Shown here piece after piece: positions 8,215 to 15,659 of a stretch of DNA of 64,000 bases. The stretch comes from Brachybacterium muris. Lineage in GTDB: Bacteria; Actinomycetota; Actinomycetes; Actinomycetales; Dermabacteraceae. A program made the position numbers and the translations under genes. The notes under the pieces were generated by a model. That model was not told the DNA's origin. It ran no database searches and was given only the letters and a program-made list of their open reading frames with translations. Numbering within the stretch: position 1 is the first letter of the stretch; every line of letters begins with the position of its first letter. The DNA lies in NCBI RefSeq assembly GCF_016907455.1, contig NZ_JAFBCB010000001.1, forward strand, positions 248,001-312,000, written 5' to 3'.

Positions 8215-9354
8215 GTGACTGATCCCCGCTCATCGGCCAGAACGATCCGCCCCGGCACGAGCCTCGCCTCACGTTTAATGATCGGCCAGCTCATCGTGCT
8301 GTGTGCCGGCGCCGTCAGCATCACCGCTCTGACGGTGATGATCGGACCCGCCGTCTTCCACTATCACCTGCTCCAGACTGCTCTTCCGGTGGGCAGCGCT
8401 GAGATTCTGCATATCGAGCGCGCCTACCGTGACGCTCTCGCCCTCGCCCTGGGGGTCGGACTGGTGGTCTCCCTCCTAGCGGCAGGCCTGGTCACCTGGA
8501 GACTGGCGCGACGACTCCGGCAGACGCTCCACCGCCTCACCCTGGCCGTGGACGAACTCTCCCGAGGCCACTACTCCACTCGGGTGCCCGCCCTCGGCGC
8601 GGGAACCGAGCTGGACTCTCTGGCCGCCACGCTCAACGACATGGCTGCACGCCTAGATGCCGTCGAAGAGAATCGCCGCCGGCTGCTCTCTGACCTCGCC
8701 CACGAGCTACGTACTCCCATTGCTACTCTCTCGGCACATCACGAGGCGATGGCTGATGGTGTCATCGAGCCGGAGGCGGCCATGCCCATCCTTGCCGGTC
8801 AGACCGTACGCCTGTCCCGGCTGGCCGACGACATCAGCGAGGTGTCCCGTGCCGAAGAGGGACAGCTCCCGGTGGAGCTGCGGCCAACGTCGGTCCGCGA
8901 CCTGCTGGACTCAACACTCCAGGAATGGGAGGAGAGGTTCGAGGCAGCGGGTGTGGCATTGCGACGAGATTTCGTTATGCGCCGCTCCCCGATCATTCAC
9001 GCCGACCCGGACCGCCTCGCCCAGGTACTCGGAAACCTCCTGAGCAATGCCCTGCGGCACACCTCGCCCGGAGGCACCGTCACGCTTTCGGCCACGATGG
9101 AGGGCGGCACCGTGGTGATCTCTGTGTCCGACGACGGTGAGGGTTTCACCGCGCGTGACCAGGCGCGGCTGTTCGAACGCTTCTTCCGCGCCGACAGCGC
9201 TCGCACCCGTGAGGACTCCGGGTCAGGTATCGGTCTGACGATCAGCCGCGCCCTGGTCGATGCGCACGGTGGAACCATGTCCGCAGCCAGTGAGGGGCCC
9301 GGACAGGGAGCCACCTTCACCATCCGGCTTCCTGGAGCGACCGCTGACCGCTGA
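8215..9354 (+). CDS. sensor histidine kinase paired with the OmpR-type regulator
   Basis: This 379-residue membrane kinase would phosphorylate the adjacent regulator. Two hydrophobic segments (about 22-46 and 76-96) flank a short extracytoplasmic loop of only some 30 residues containing two His (HYH). A HAMP domain (about 97-150), the HisKA phospho-acceptor H163 (LAHELRTP) and HATPase motifs N (LLSNALRH), G1 (DDGEGF) and G2 (GSGIGLTI) follow. The GTG start at 8215 lies 4 bases after the regulator stop. The tiny sensor loop suggests that it detects a small ligand such as a metal ion, or stress within the membrane; this is inference. Confidence 0.9.
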   Translation: MTDPRSSARTIRPGTSLASRLMIGQLIVLCAGAVSITALTVMIGPAVFHYHLLQTALPVGSAEILHIERAYRDALALALGVGLVVSLLAAGLVTWRLARRLRQTLHRLTLAVDELSRGHYSTRVPALGAGTELDSLAATLNDMAARLDAVEENRRRLLSDLAHELRTPIATLSAHHEAMADGVIEPEAAMPILAGQTVRLSRLADDISEVSRAEEGQLPVELRPTSVRDLLDSTLQEWEERFEAAGVALRRDFVMRRSPIIHADPDRLAQVLGNLLSNALRHTSPGGTVTLSATMEGGTVVISVSDDGEGFTARDQARLFERFFRADSARTREDSGSGIGLTISRALVDAHGGTMSAASEGPGQGATFTIRLPGATADR

Positions 9355-9380
9355 GCCCGCCGCGCACGGAGGGCCGCCCC

Positions 9381-9534
9381 TTAGACGATCGTGGTGAAGT
9401 TACCGACTCGTACCTGCAGCAATGCCATCCACTGCTCCCACACCCCGGAGACCAGCAGCAGCCCGATGGTGATCAGGACGGACCCGCCGACGATCTGGAG
9501 CGTGCGGCGATGCCGGGACAGCACTTTGGAGATT
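9381..9534 (-). pseudogene. ccdA: ccdA, 3' part, cut off by IS1380
   Basis: The 51 codons (reading ISKVLSRHRRTLQIVGG onward, stop TAA at 9383-9381) are the last transmembrane helix and tail of a CcdA-type protein. The upstream part is at 11225-11832. Both parts together are exactly 762 bp and in frame, giving a 253-residue protein. The fragment has no start signal of its own, and its stop lies 26 bp from the end of the convergent kinase gene. Confidence 0.85.
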
Positions 9535-11224
9535 CCTAGCCTCGGGCTTTCATCGTTGAGGTGTCCGAGGGGCGGGTCGTGATGGGTGAAGGTGCTCCTG
9601 AACTGGAAGAATAGGGCTTGTCAAGAGTCCAGTTCTTCGCAGTCCAAGGAGCACCTTCAGGGTGAATACTACCGGGTTGTATCCACGTCCTCAGGTTGAT
9701 GTCGCATCGGTGCCCGCCGTCGGTCAAGCAGGCGGGATCCTGCTGACCCAGACGCTGCGGGCGACGGGCCTGGCCAACGAGCTGTCTAGAGCGCTGGCCC
9801 CGTGGAGGAAGCAGTTCTCGCGGCATGATCCGGGGAAGATCCTCACCGATCTTGCGCTGATGCTCGCGGTCGGTGGGGACTGCCTGGCCGACGTCGCGAC
9901 GCTGCGGGCGGAACCGGAGGTGTATGGGCCTGTGGCCTCGGATCCGACGATCTCCCGCCTGCTGACCGCCCTGGCGGCTGACGTCGACAAGGCCGAGAAC
10001 GCGATCAGCACGGCCCGCCGGAATGCTCGCAAGAACGCCTGGGCTCAGGCCGGGCATCACGCCCCCAATGCGAACGCAACGGTGAAGAATCCGCTGGTCA
10101 TCGACCTGGATGCATCACTGGTGACGTCCCATAGCGAGAAGGAGTTCGCCAGGCCGACGTTCAAGAAGGGTTTCGGATTCCATCCGTTGCTGGCGTTCGT
10201 CGACCACGGCACCGGAGGAAGCGGAGAGATGCTGACCTGTCTCCTGCGCCCCGGTAACGCCGGTTCGAACACCGCCGCCGATCACAAGAGCGTGATCGCC
10301 GATGCGCTGGCTCAGGTGGGGATGGGGTCCCGGCCCGGGAAGAAAGTGCTGGTCCGGATTGACGGGGCCGGTGGCACGAAGAAGACGCTGCAGGAGCTCG
10401 TGAAGCGGCGGGTCTCGTACTCGGTCGGATTCACCCTGCCTGCGAACACGCCGGAACTGTTTCGCTTGATCCCGAAGGACGTGTGGGAGCCGGCCTACAA
10501 CCCAGGCGGCGACGTCCGGGACGGCGCGGACGTCGCCGAACTGACCGGGCTGCTCGACCTCGACGAGGACTGGCCGACCGGGATGCGAGTCATCGTCCGG
10601 CGTGAGCGCCCTCATCCCGGGGCGCAGCTGCGGTTCGATGACGTCGATGGCTACCGGCTCACTGCGTTCGCGACCAACACCTCCACGGGCCAGCTCGCCG
10701 ATCTCGAGGTGCGTCACCGTCGGCGTGCTCGTTGCGAGGACCGGATCCGGGCCGCGAAAGACATGGGCCTGCGGAACCTGCCCCTGACCTCGTTCGCGCA
10801 GAACCGGATCTGGTGCCAGATCGTGGCTCTGGCCAGTGAGATCACTGCCTGGATGGGGCTGCTCGGCTACGCCGACCAGCCCGCTCGGCGGTGGGAACCC
10901 AAACGCGTGCGCCACCGCCTGTTCCAGATCCCCGCGACCATCGCACGGCATGCTCGTCAGCAGGTCCTACACCTCTCGGACCAGTCACTCTGGGCCCGGA
11001 TCGTCCTGGCAGGCCACGCCCGCCTCACCCAACTCCCCGCCCCCGCCGGATAGCCTCACAAACTCGTCGTTGACCGCACTCCCCAAGGACCCTGGCTCTG
11101 GACGCCCGACCACCGCGACCGACACGCGGCGGACCGTCACACCCTGATGCCAGAATCGGCTACGGACATCGGCCTCGACGCCCGACACTGCCGCTCAGCA
11201 GCACCGTGAAAGATCGAGGCTAGG
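9535..11224 (+). mobile_element. IS1380-family insertion sequence inside ccdA
   Basis: The 1690-bp element has inverted ends CCTAGCCTCG...CTTTCA on both sides (left 9535 onward, right read back from 11224). It carries one transposase gene covering most of its length, the IS1380 layout. The bases outside the ends (GATT on the left, GCGC on the right) do not repeat, so no target duplication is visible, although IS1380 elements normally make one. The two ccdA halves nevertheless join in frame without any duplicated base. Confidence 0.88.
9662..11053 (+). CDS. IS1380-family transposase
   Basis: This 463-residue DDE transposase belongs to the IS1380/ISEcp1 group. The RNase H-like core starts around residue 140 with D in LVIDLDASLVTSH. 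The second acidic residue lies in VLVRIDGAGG, and the late glutamate lies in RCEDRIRAAKDMGLRNLP, the conserved IS1380 block near residue 365. GTG is the start, with AAGGAG 10 bases upstream. It fills the element between the two inverted ends. It is full length and shows no frameshift, so the copy may be active. Confidence 0.9.
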   Translation: MNTTGLYPRPQVDVASVPAVGQAGGILLTQTLRATGLANELSRALAPWRKQFSRHDPGKILTDLALMLAVGGDCLADVATLRAEPEVYGPVASDPTISRLLTALAADVDKAENAISTARRNARKNAWAQAGHHAPNANATVKNPLVIDLDASLVTSHSEKEFARPTFKKGFGFHPLLAFVDHGTGGSGEMLTCLLRPGNAGSNTAADHKSVIADALAQVGMGSRPGKKVLVRIDGAGGTKKTLQELVKRRVSYSVGFTLPANTPELFRLIPKDVWEPAYNPGGDVRDGADVAELTGLLDLDEDWPTGMRVIVRRERPHPGAQLRFDDVDGYRLTAFATNTSTGQLADLEVRHRRRARCEDRIRAAKDMGLRNLPLTSFAQNRIWCQIVALASEITAWMGLLGYADQPARRWEPKRVRHRLFQIPATIARHARQQVLHLSDQSLWARIVLAGHARLTQLPAPAG

Positions 11225-11832
11225 GCGCGCCGGAACACGAGGGCGAAGAGGATGAACGGGATCCCGAGCCCGATCGCGTAGCCGAAGGCGAGGAGGGCGC
11301 CGCGGCTGGCGGATGCCTCCCCGAGGCTGAGTGCGGCGACTGCGGCGAACGTCGGGCCGATGCACGGGGTCCAGGAGAAGCCGAACGTGATCCCGAGCAG
11401 CGGGGCGCCGGCGAGTCCGGCATCGGGGCGCTTCCGGATCCGTTTCTCGCCCGAGAGGCGGGGGAAGATTCCCACGAACACCAGGCCCATGAGGATCACC
11501 AGCACTCCGGAGATCCGATTGATCGCGCTGGTGTACTGGACCATCAGCGCCCCGAGCGCGCCGACGAATCCGCCGATGACCAGGAATACCGCAGTGAACC
11601 CGGCGACGAACAGCACAGCGCCGGTGACCAAACGCCCTGGACGCTCACCCGGATCGCTGGGGCTGCGCGGGCTGGTGTTCTGTCCGGTGAGGCCGGTGAT
11701 GTATCCGAGGTAGCCAGGAACCACCGGAAGCACGCACGGCGAGAGGAACGCGACCAGACCGGCCACCATCGACAGCAGCAGGGCTGCGGCCAGGGGTCCG
11801 CTCAGCACGGTGGTGGCGAACAGTTCACCCAT
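11225..11832 (-). pseudogene. ccdA: ccdA, 5' part, cytochrome-c-biogenesis/thiol-transfer membrane protein
   Basis: CcdA carries reducing power from cytoplasmic thioredoxin across the membrane to extracytoplasmic thiol partners. This part encodes the first 202 codons with five or so hydrophobic helices. Two conserved redox cysteines are present, in FLSPCVLPVVPGY (about residue 31) and FSWTPCIGPT. The gene breaks after VFRRA at the IS1380 end, and translation would run on about 29 codons into the element. The ATG at 11832 overlaps the stop of the tlpA-like gene by one base (TGATG), showing coupling. Loss of the last helix probably abolishes function. Confidence 0.87.
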
Positions 11833-12491
11833 CAGGCGGCCTCCGCTAGCACGGCATCCAGGAGGCTCTCTAAGGTGCTCTGATCGGCTGCGCCCGCGAT
11901 CCGGGCGGCTACTCGTCCTTCAGCATCGAGGATCAAAGTCGTGGGGACGGCGTTGGGCGAGACGCTGCCGTCCATGGACGCGATCACCGCCCCGTCGGTG
12001 TCGGGGATCGAGGGATAGGTGATGCCGAAGGTCTTCTCGAACGCGGCGGCTGGCCCGGCCTTGTCGCGCGTGTTCACGCCCACGAATTCCACTCCCAGGG
12101 CGCTGTACTCGGAGTGCACGGCCTTCAGCGCCGGTGCTTCGACCCGGCACGGCGGACACGACGCATACCAGACGTTGATCAGCAAGGGTGCACCGCGCAG
12201 CGCCGTGGAGTCGAAGTCGTCGCCGTCGTAGGTGGTTCCCCGAATCTCCAGAGGATCGGCGCGTCCCTCCGGGGGGATCTCGACGACGACACCATCGCCG
12301 GAGACGTACCCGGCGTTCGCCTCGCTCGCGGCGTCCGAAGAACTGCTGCACGCCGCAAGAAGGGGCGCGAGGACGAGCAGGCTCCCGCCCAGTCGGAGCG
12401 TGGTCCGACGACCCAGGCGTGGTGTCACGCTCCGCCCAGTTGGGCCGACCACCGAATGCCAGAAGGCGGACCGGGTGCTTCGCCTGCTCAC
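11832..12491 (-). CDS. TlpA/ResA-like thioredoxin-fold lipoprotein
   Basis: This extracytoplasmic thiol-disulfide oxidoreductase is probably reduced by the CcdA encoded next to it. The 219-residue product has a signal with lipobox LLAAC (C48) and a thioredoxin/AhpC-like domain (about 75-215) with the active site C112-P-P-C115 in VWYASCPPCR, and cis-proline in NAVPTT. The ATG at 12491 overlaps the cueP stop (ATGA). A GTG at residue 22 would give a more typical lipoprotein signal and is an alternative. Lying between cueP and ccdA, it probably keeps a copper-protein cysteine pair reduced. Confidence 0.88.
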   Translation of the reverse strand: MSRRSTRSAFWHSVVGPTGRSVTPRLGRRTTLRLGGSLLVLAPLLAACSSSSDAASEANAGYVSGDGVVVEIPPEGRADPLEIRGTTYDGDDFDSTALRGAPLLINVWYASCPPCRVEAPALKAVHSEYSALGVEFVGVNTRDKAGPAAAFEKTFGITYPSIPDTDGAVIASMDGSVSPNAVPTTLILDAEGRVAARIAGAADQSTLESLLDAVLAEAA

Positions 12492-13141
12492 GTCAGCTGG
12501 AGACTGGTCAGACAGGTCAGATCATCCTCCGCCTGGGTCGAGATGGACGCGGTCCCTGTGACGTCCTCGAGGGCGCACGTGAGCTCGGCGGTGATCCCGC
12601 GCGGCAACCAGAAACCGACGAACCCGTTGTCGTGCGTGGTGCGAGTGCCCTCCTCAAGGACCTCGCCCGAGCTGCTGTCGACCACGCTCACGGTGAGCTC
12701 GCGGCTGCGCAGTTCTCCGCGGCACGTGGTCAGGCTGTGGAAGGCGCACTCATGGGTGGTCTCGACGAACGGGGCCACCGACAAGTAGAACTGGTCCTCG
12801 GGAAGGGGCAGCTCGGCCTCGCGCCCTGCATCGTCTTGGAGCTGCAGAGACGTCGCGGTGACGCTGGCGATCAGATCCTGCGGTCGCTCAGCCACCGGGA
12901 GCGCCTCGAGCCGGTCGATGATCTCGTGCGCGTCCGCGTCGGCGAAGCCATGTTCCTGAAGCAACTCCTGATCACCCGTGATGGATGCGGGCTCGGACCC
13001 GCCGGCCCCGCAGCCGGCGACCACGAGCGGGAACAGGCCGGCACCGAGCACGAGCGATCGGCGCGGCAACCGGCCGGTGCGGCGACGGGGCCTACCCCCG
13101 GAGGAGGCGAGCGCACCTCGAGGGCTCGACGGGGAGGTCAT
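12488..13141 (-). CDS. cueP: CueP-family copper-binding lipoprotein
   Basis: CueP proteins bind copper outside the cytoplasmic membrane and protect against copper stress. The 217-residue product carries a basic N-terminus and lipobox VVAGC (C44), so it should be anchored to the outer face of the membrane. The family hallmark FYLSVAPFVETTHECAFHSL contains C132, and the next Cys, in LTTCRGEL, is C140. Further cysteines are at about 189 and 210. The ATG at 13141 is chosen because it overlaps the stop of the upstream gene (TGATG); a longer frame upstream would run into that gene. It is the second gene of a four-gene copper operon. Confidence 0.88.
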   Translation of the reverse strand: MTSPSSPRGALASSGGRPRRRTGRLPRRSLVLGAGLFPLVVAGCGAGGSEPASITGDQELLQEHGFADADAHEIIDRLEALPVAERPQDLIASVTATSLQLQDDAGREAELPLPEDQFYLSVAPFVETTHECAFHSLTTCRGELRSRELTVSVVDSSSGEVLEEGTRTTHDNGFVGFWLPRGITAELTCALEDVTGTASISTQAEDDLTCLTSLQLT

Positions 13142-13725
13142 CACGCAGGCTCGATCTCGCTCTCGACGACCCACTTGTGGTTCGTCATCATCATCCCGTC
13201 GGCCTCGTAATCGACCATGTACACGGTCTCCTCGGTGGCACTGTCGATGGTGGCCTCAGCACCCTCCATCCCGGTCATGTGATCGGCGGTGATGACCACT
13301 TCGGTGCCCTCTGCCAGCGGTGCCTCGCCCGGGTTCTCGAGCTCCTCGTGAACGACCCACTTGTGGTCAGTGACCGGCTCACCGCCATCGGTCGGCGTGA
13401 AGCTGACCGAGTAGGTCGTGGTGTCGAAGGCGCCCGAGATCGTCGCCGTCGCCCCCTCCATGCCCTCCATGTGGTCCGCCGTGAGCGTCACCTCCGTGCC
13501 GACCGGGAACTCGGGATCCTCCGCAGACGCCATACCTTCGGGCGCAGGGCCGCCATCCATCGGGTGCTCCATGCCGCCGTGGCTGCCTCCATCGGACGCC
13601 TCCGACGCTTCTGACTCGCCCGGCGTCCGACCCTCCTCAGACCCGCTGTCGGTGCAGCCGGCAAACACAATCGCACCGGTGACGACGACGGCCGCGAGAC
13701 GGCCGAGAGAGCGACGAGAACGCAT
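13141..13725 (-). CDS. ydhK: YdhK-type DUF1541 lipoprotein, two tandem domains
   Basis: This 194-residue lipoprotein is often found with copper-resistance genes; its biochemical role is not established. The signal ends in a lipobox VFAGC (about C23). After a Gly/Ser/His/Met linker (SHGGMEHPMDGG) come two near-repeats of about 55 residues, each starting GTEV..TADHM.GMEGA.ATI and ending (D/N)HKWVV. The paired His and Met residues suggest copper binding, which is inference. It is the first gene of the ydhK-cueP-tlpA-ccdA operon. A start at 13725 with AGGAG 7-8 bases upstream is well supported. Confidence 0.87.
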   Translation of the reverse strand: MRSRRSLGRLAAVVVTGAIVFAGCTDSGSEEGRTPGESEASEASDGGSHGGMEHPMDGGPAPEGMASAEDPEFPVGTEVTLTADHMEGMEGATATISGAFDTTTYSVSFTPTDGGEPVTDHKWVVHEELENPGEAPLAEGTEVVITADHMTGMEGAEATIDSATEETVYMVDYEADGMMMTNHKWVVESEIEPA

Positions 13726-13773
13726 GATTTCTCCTAGTCAGAGGACACTTGGCACCAGCCTATGACCCCTAGA

Positions 13774-13792
13774 TCAAGGTCTCCTCAAGGTC
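13774..13792. promoter_or_regulatory. paired direct repeat in the ydhK/csp divergent promoter region
   Basis: TCAAGGTC occurs twice (13774-13781 and 13785-13792), exactly 11 bp apart, one helical turn. This is in the 221-bp gap between the divergent ydhK operon and csp gene. Read toward ydhK, a TTGAGG is followed after 20 bp by TAGGCT, the long spacer typical of MerR-family promoters. No CsoR-type palindrome is present here, so this operon may answer to a different regulator, such as the two-component pair at 7.5-9.4 kb. Confidence 0.4.
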
Positions 13793-13946
13793 AGATCTTG
13801 ACTTCTTGAGCACAACGTTGGCCAGTCATTCCGCATTGCCTCCAAACGAGTGGTCTATCCGCTTCCGTCCTTCGGGGGGCGATGGCTAGCGTCGTCAGGA
13901 CGGGCCGGCATCCGCCGGTCCGTCCGGAACGAGAAGGAGCAGGATC

Positions 13947-14357
13947 ATGACCCATCACGTCGCATCAATGCTTCAGACCTACCCGAAGGACCTCGGCACC
14001 ATCGACCAGCAGAAGCTCGCCGAATGCATCGAGGCCTGCTTCGAGTGCGCTCAGACCTGCACCGCCTGCGCGGACGCCTGCCTGGCCGAAGACATGGTGG
14101 CGGAGCTGACCCAATGCATTCGCCTGAACCAGGACTGCGCCGACGTCTGCGAGGTCACCGGCCGGGTCCTATCCCGCCAGACCGGGAAGAACGTCGCCCT
14201 CAACCGTGCCCTGCTCGAGGCGTGTCAGGCGGCGTGCCGGTCCTGCGCCGAGGAGTGCGAGAAGCACGCTGAAATGCACGAGCACTGCAAGGTCTGCGCG
14301 GACGCCTGTCGCCGCTGCGAGCAGGCCTGTGCAGAGCTGTTGGCCTCGATCAGCTGA
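13947..14357 (+). CDS. Csp-type four-helix-bundle copper storage protein, cytosolic
   Basis: Csp proteins (DUF326) are four-helix bundles whose core is lined with cysteines that together hold many Cu(I) ions. The 136-residue product has 18 Cys in repeating C-x2-C, C-x3-C and C-x6-C spacings (for example ECIEACFECAQTCTACADAC), matching a Csp3-like pattern. No signal peptide or Tat motif is present, so it should act in the cytoplasm. AAGGAG lies 9 bases before the ATG. An 11-bp imperfect hairpin (13898-13925) lies in its leader. A clear bidirectional terminator follows. It is read away from the cueP operon. Confidence 0.9.
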   Translation: MTHHVASMLQTYPKDLGTIDQQKLAECIEACFECAQTCTACADACLAEDMVAELTQCIRLNQDCADVCEVTGRVLSRQTGKNVALNRALLEACQAACRSCAEECEKHAEMHEHCKVCADACRRCEQACAELLASIS

Positions 14358-14379
14358 TACCGCTGCCTCTGCACGCAAA

Positions 14380-14408
14380 GGGAGCCCCGACCGTTGGTCG
14401 GGGCTCCC
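14380..14408. terminator. bidirectional terminator between csp and the NlpC/P60 gene
   Basis: A 13-bp perfect stem (GGGAGCCCCGACC and its complement) has a 3-base loop and is followed by a short T/C run. It sits between two convergent genes. Confidence 0.85.
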
Positions 14409-14433
14409 TCTACGCTGGCGTCGTGGCGTTCTG

Positions 14434-15267
14434 TCAGCGGAAGGTGACGAAGGTCGGCGAACCCCAGATGGTGCGCTCGCTGACGGAGCCCTTGCTGTTG
14501 CCGGCGTCGATCACCGTGTTGCCGCCCGCGTAGATGCCGAGGTGGCCCGGCCACACCACGAGGTCGCCCGGCTTGGCCTCGGACTTCGAGATCGTGGTGC
14601 CGGCCGCGACCTGCTGCGACGAGGTGCGAGGCAGGGCGATGCCGGCCTGCGCGTACGCGTACGAGCTGAGCCCCGAGCAGTCGAAGCTGACACCCGGCTT
14701 GGAGGTCCCCCACGAGTACGAGACCCCGACCTGGCTGCGCGCGGCGTCGACGATCGCCTGCTGAGAGTTCGTCGCAGAGTGCGCCGGAGCCGGAGCAGAC
14801 GTTCCGCCGGTAGAGATCGAAGCGCCCCCGCCGTTCAGTGCACCGCGGGTCTGCGGGCCCACGACCCCGTCGATCTTCAGGTCGTGCGAGCGCTGGAAGT
14901 CCTTCACGGCCCCATGGGTGAGCCGACCGAACTTGCCGTCCACGGACAGTGAGGCACCGTGCTCGTTCAGCGCCGTCTGGAGCCGCTCCACGGCAGAACC
15001 CTGGGAACCCCACCGCAGCTTCTCGGCCCCCAACGCAGACGTCGCATGTGCAGGAGCCGGCGTCGTGGGGGCTGAAGCCTGCGCAGCAACGGCAGGTGCG
15101 GCGGGCGAGCCGGCGGGGGCGGCCTGTGCGGGGCCTGCGAGTAGCGCGGATCCGAGGACGACCGTGCCGAGCACAGCGGCACCGCCCGTGCCCCGCAGAG
15201 CCCGACCAGCGATCCCGACAGGCGTGACTGCTCGGCCAACGGCCCGATGGGTGTTGTTCTGGGACAT
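14434..15267 (-). CDS. secreted NlpC/P60 peptidoglycan hydrolase with peptidoglycan-binding domain
   Basis: This secreted D,L-endopeptidase would cut stem peptides in the cell wall. The 277-residue protein has a Sec signal (hydrophobic stretch ending AGPAQA, about residues 25-55). A PG_binding_1 domain (about 85-140, KLRWGSQGSAVERLQTAL, FGRLTHGAVKDFQ) and an NlpC/P60 domain (about 165-277) follow. The catalytic Cys is in SFDCSGLSSYAY and His in WPGHLGIYAG. The ATG at 15267 is preferred to an upstream start at 15366 because the signal peptide follows it directly. It converges with the copper storage gene across a shared terminator. Confidence 0.87.
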   Translation of the reverse strand: MSQNNTHRAVGRAVTPVGIAGRALRGTGGAAVLGTVVLGSALLAGPAQAAPAGSPAAPAVAAQASAPTTPAPAHATSALGAEKLRWGSQGSAVERLQTALNEHGASLSVDGKFGRLTHGAVKDFQRSHDLKIDGVVGPQTRGALNGGGASISTGGTSAPAPAHSATNSQQAIVDAARSQVGVSYSWGTSKPGVSFDCSGLSSYAYAQAGIALPRTSSQQVAAGTTISKSEAKPGDLVVWPGHLGIYAGGNTVIDAGNSKGSVSERTIWGSPTFVTFR

Positions 15268-15659
15268 AGTTCTGCTCCGTAAGTTCCCCTCCTCGAGACG
15301 GGAGGGAGTCGATGACTTCGTCAGTGCCACAGCGACAGCGGAGCGAGCAACGAGGCGACGGCTCATGTCGTGGGCGGCGACATCAACGTACGGCCCTGAT
15401 CAGCCCCACAGAACAACGATGGGAGGGTCCACCGAAGGATTTAGCCGATCCTTGACTCCACAACCCTGCATACCCCCGGGGGGTAGGGCTCGCCTTTGCC
15501 TTCGTTGGGCAGACTGTGGCTTAAGTGGAGCACGACGCCTCACGGGCCGGCGATCCCGACGTCAGCGCACCGAGGCGCAGCTTTCCTCCTGGCGGGCTGC
15601 GGAGATCACCGGCACGGGCGTCTCGGGGAGCAGCTCGCCGAGCGGGTCGGGATCAGCTG
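15268..15659. other. gap between NlpC/P60 gene and PIN-like gene
   Basis: No full gene is seen. It holds the CsoR-type palindrome at 15470-15486. In the frame ending TGA at 15658-15660, the last residues read LGEQLAERVGIS and the stop overlaps the PIN-gene ATG. This may be the tail of a lost partner gene, but upstream codons in that frame are not convincing. Confidence 0.4.
15470..15486. promoter_or_regulatory. second CsoR-type palindrome, no copper gene adjacent
   Basis: The 15-base core TACCCCCGGGGGGTA is identical to that of the operator before copZ. It stands 203 bp upstream of the NlpC/P60 start (minus strand) and 174 bp before the PIN-like gene (plus strand). A TTGACT lies 12 bp to its left. 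Neither neighbour is an obvious copper gene. Confidence 0.55.

Noticed and set aside
9531-11228. Four-base target duplication around the IS1380 element
   Set aside because: Flanks GATT and GCGC do not match under any boundary shift of a few bases.
14980-15366. Longer start (15366) for the NlpC/P60 gene
   Set aside because: It would put 33 residues before the signal peptide; the ATG at 15267 fits secretion.
15268-15470. Possible c-di-AMP (ydaO-type) riboswitch before the NlpC/P60 gene
   Set aside because: Such genes often have one, and the leader contains a CGGCTAAATCC and a GGGGCTGATC-like piece, but the conserved core could not be matched.
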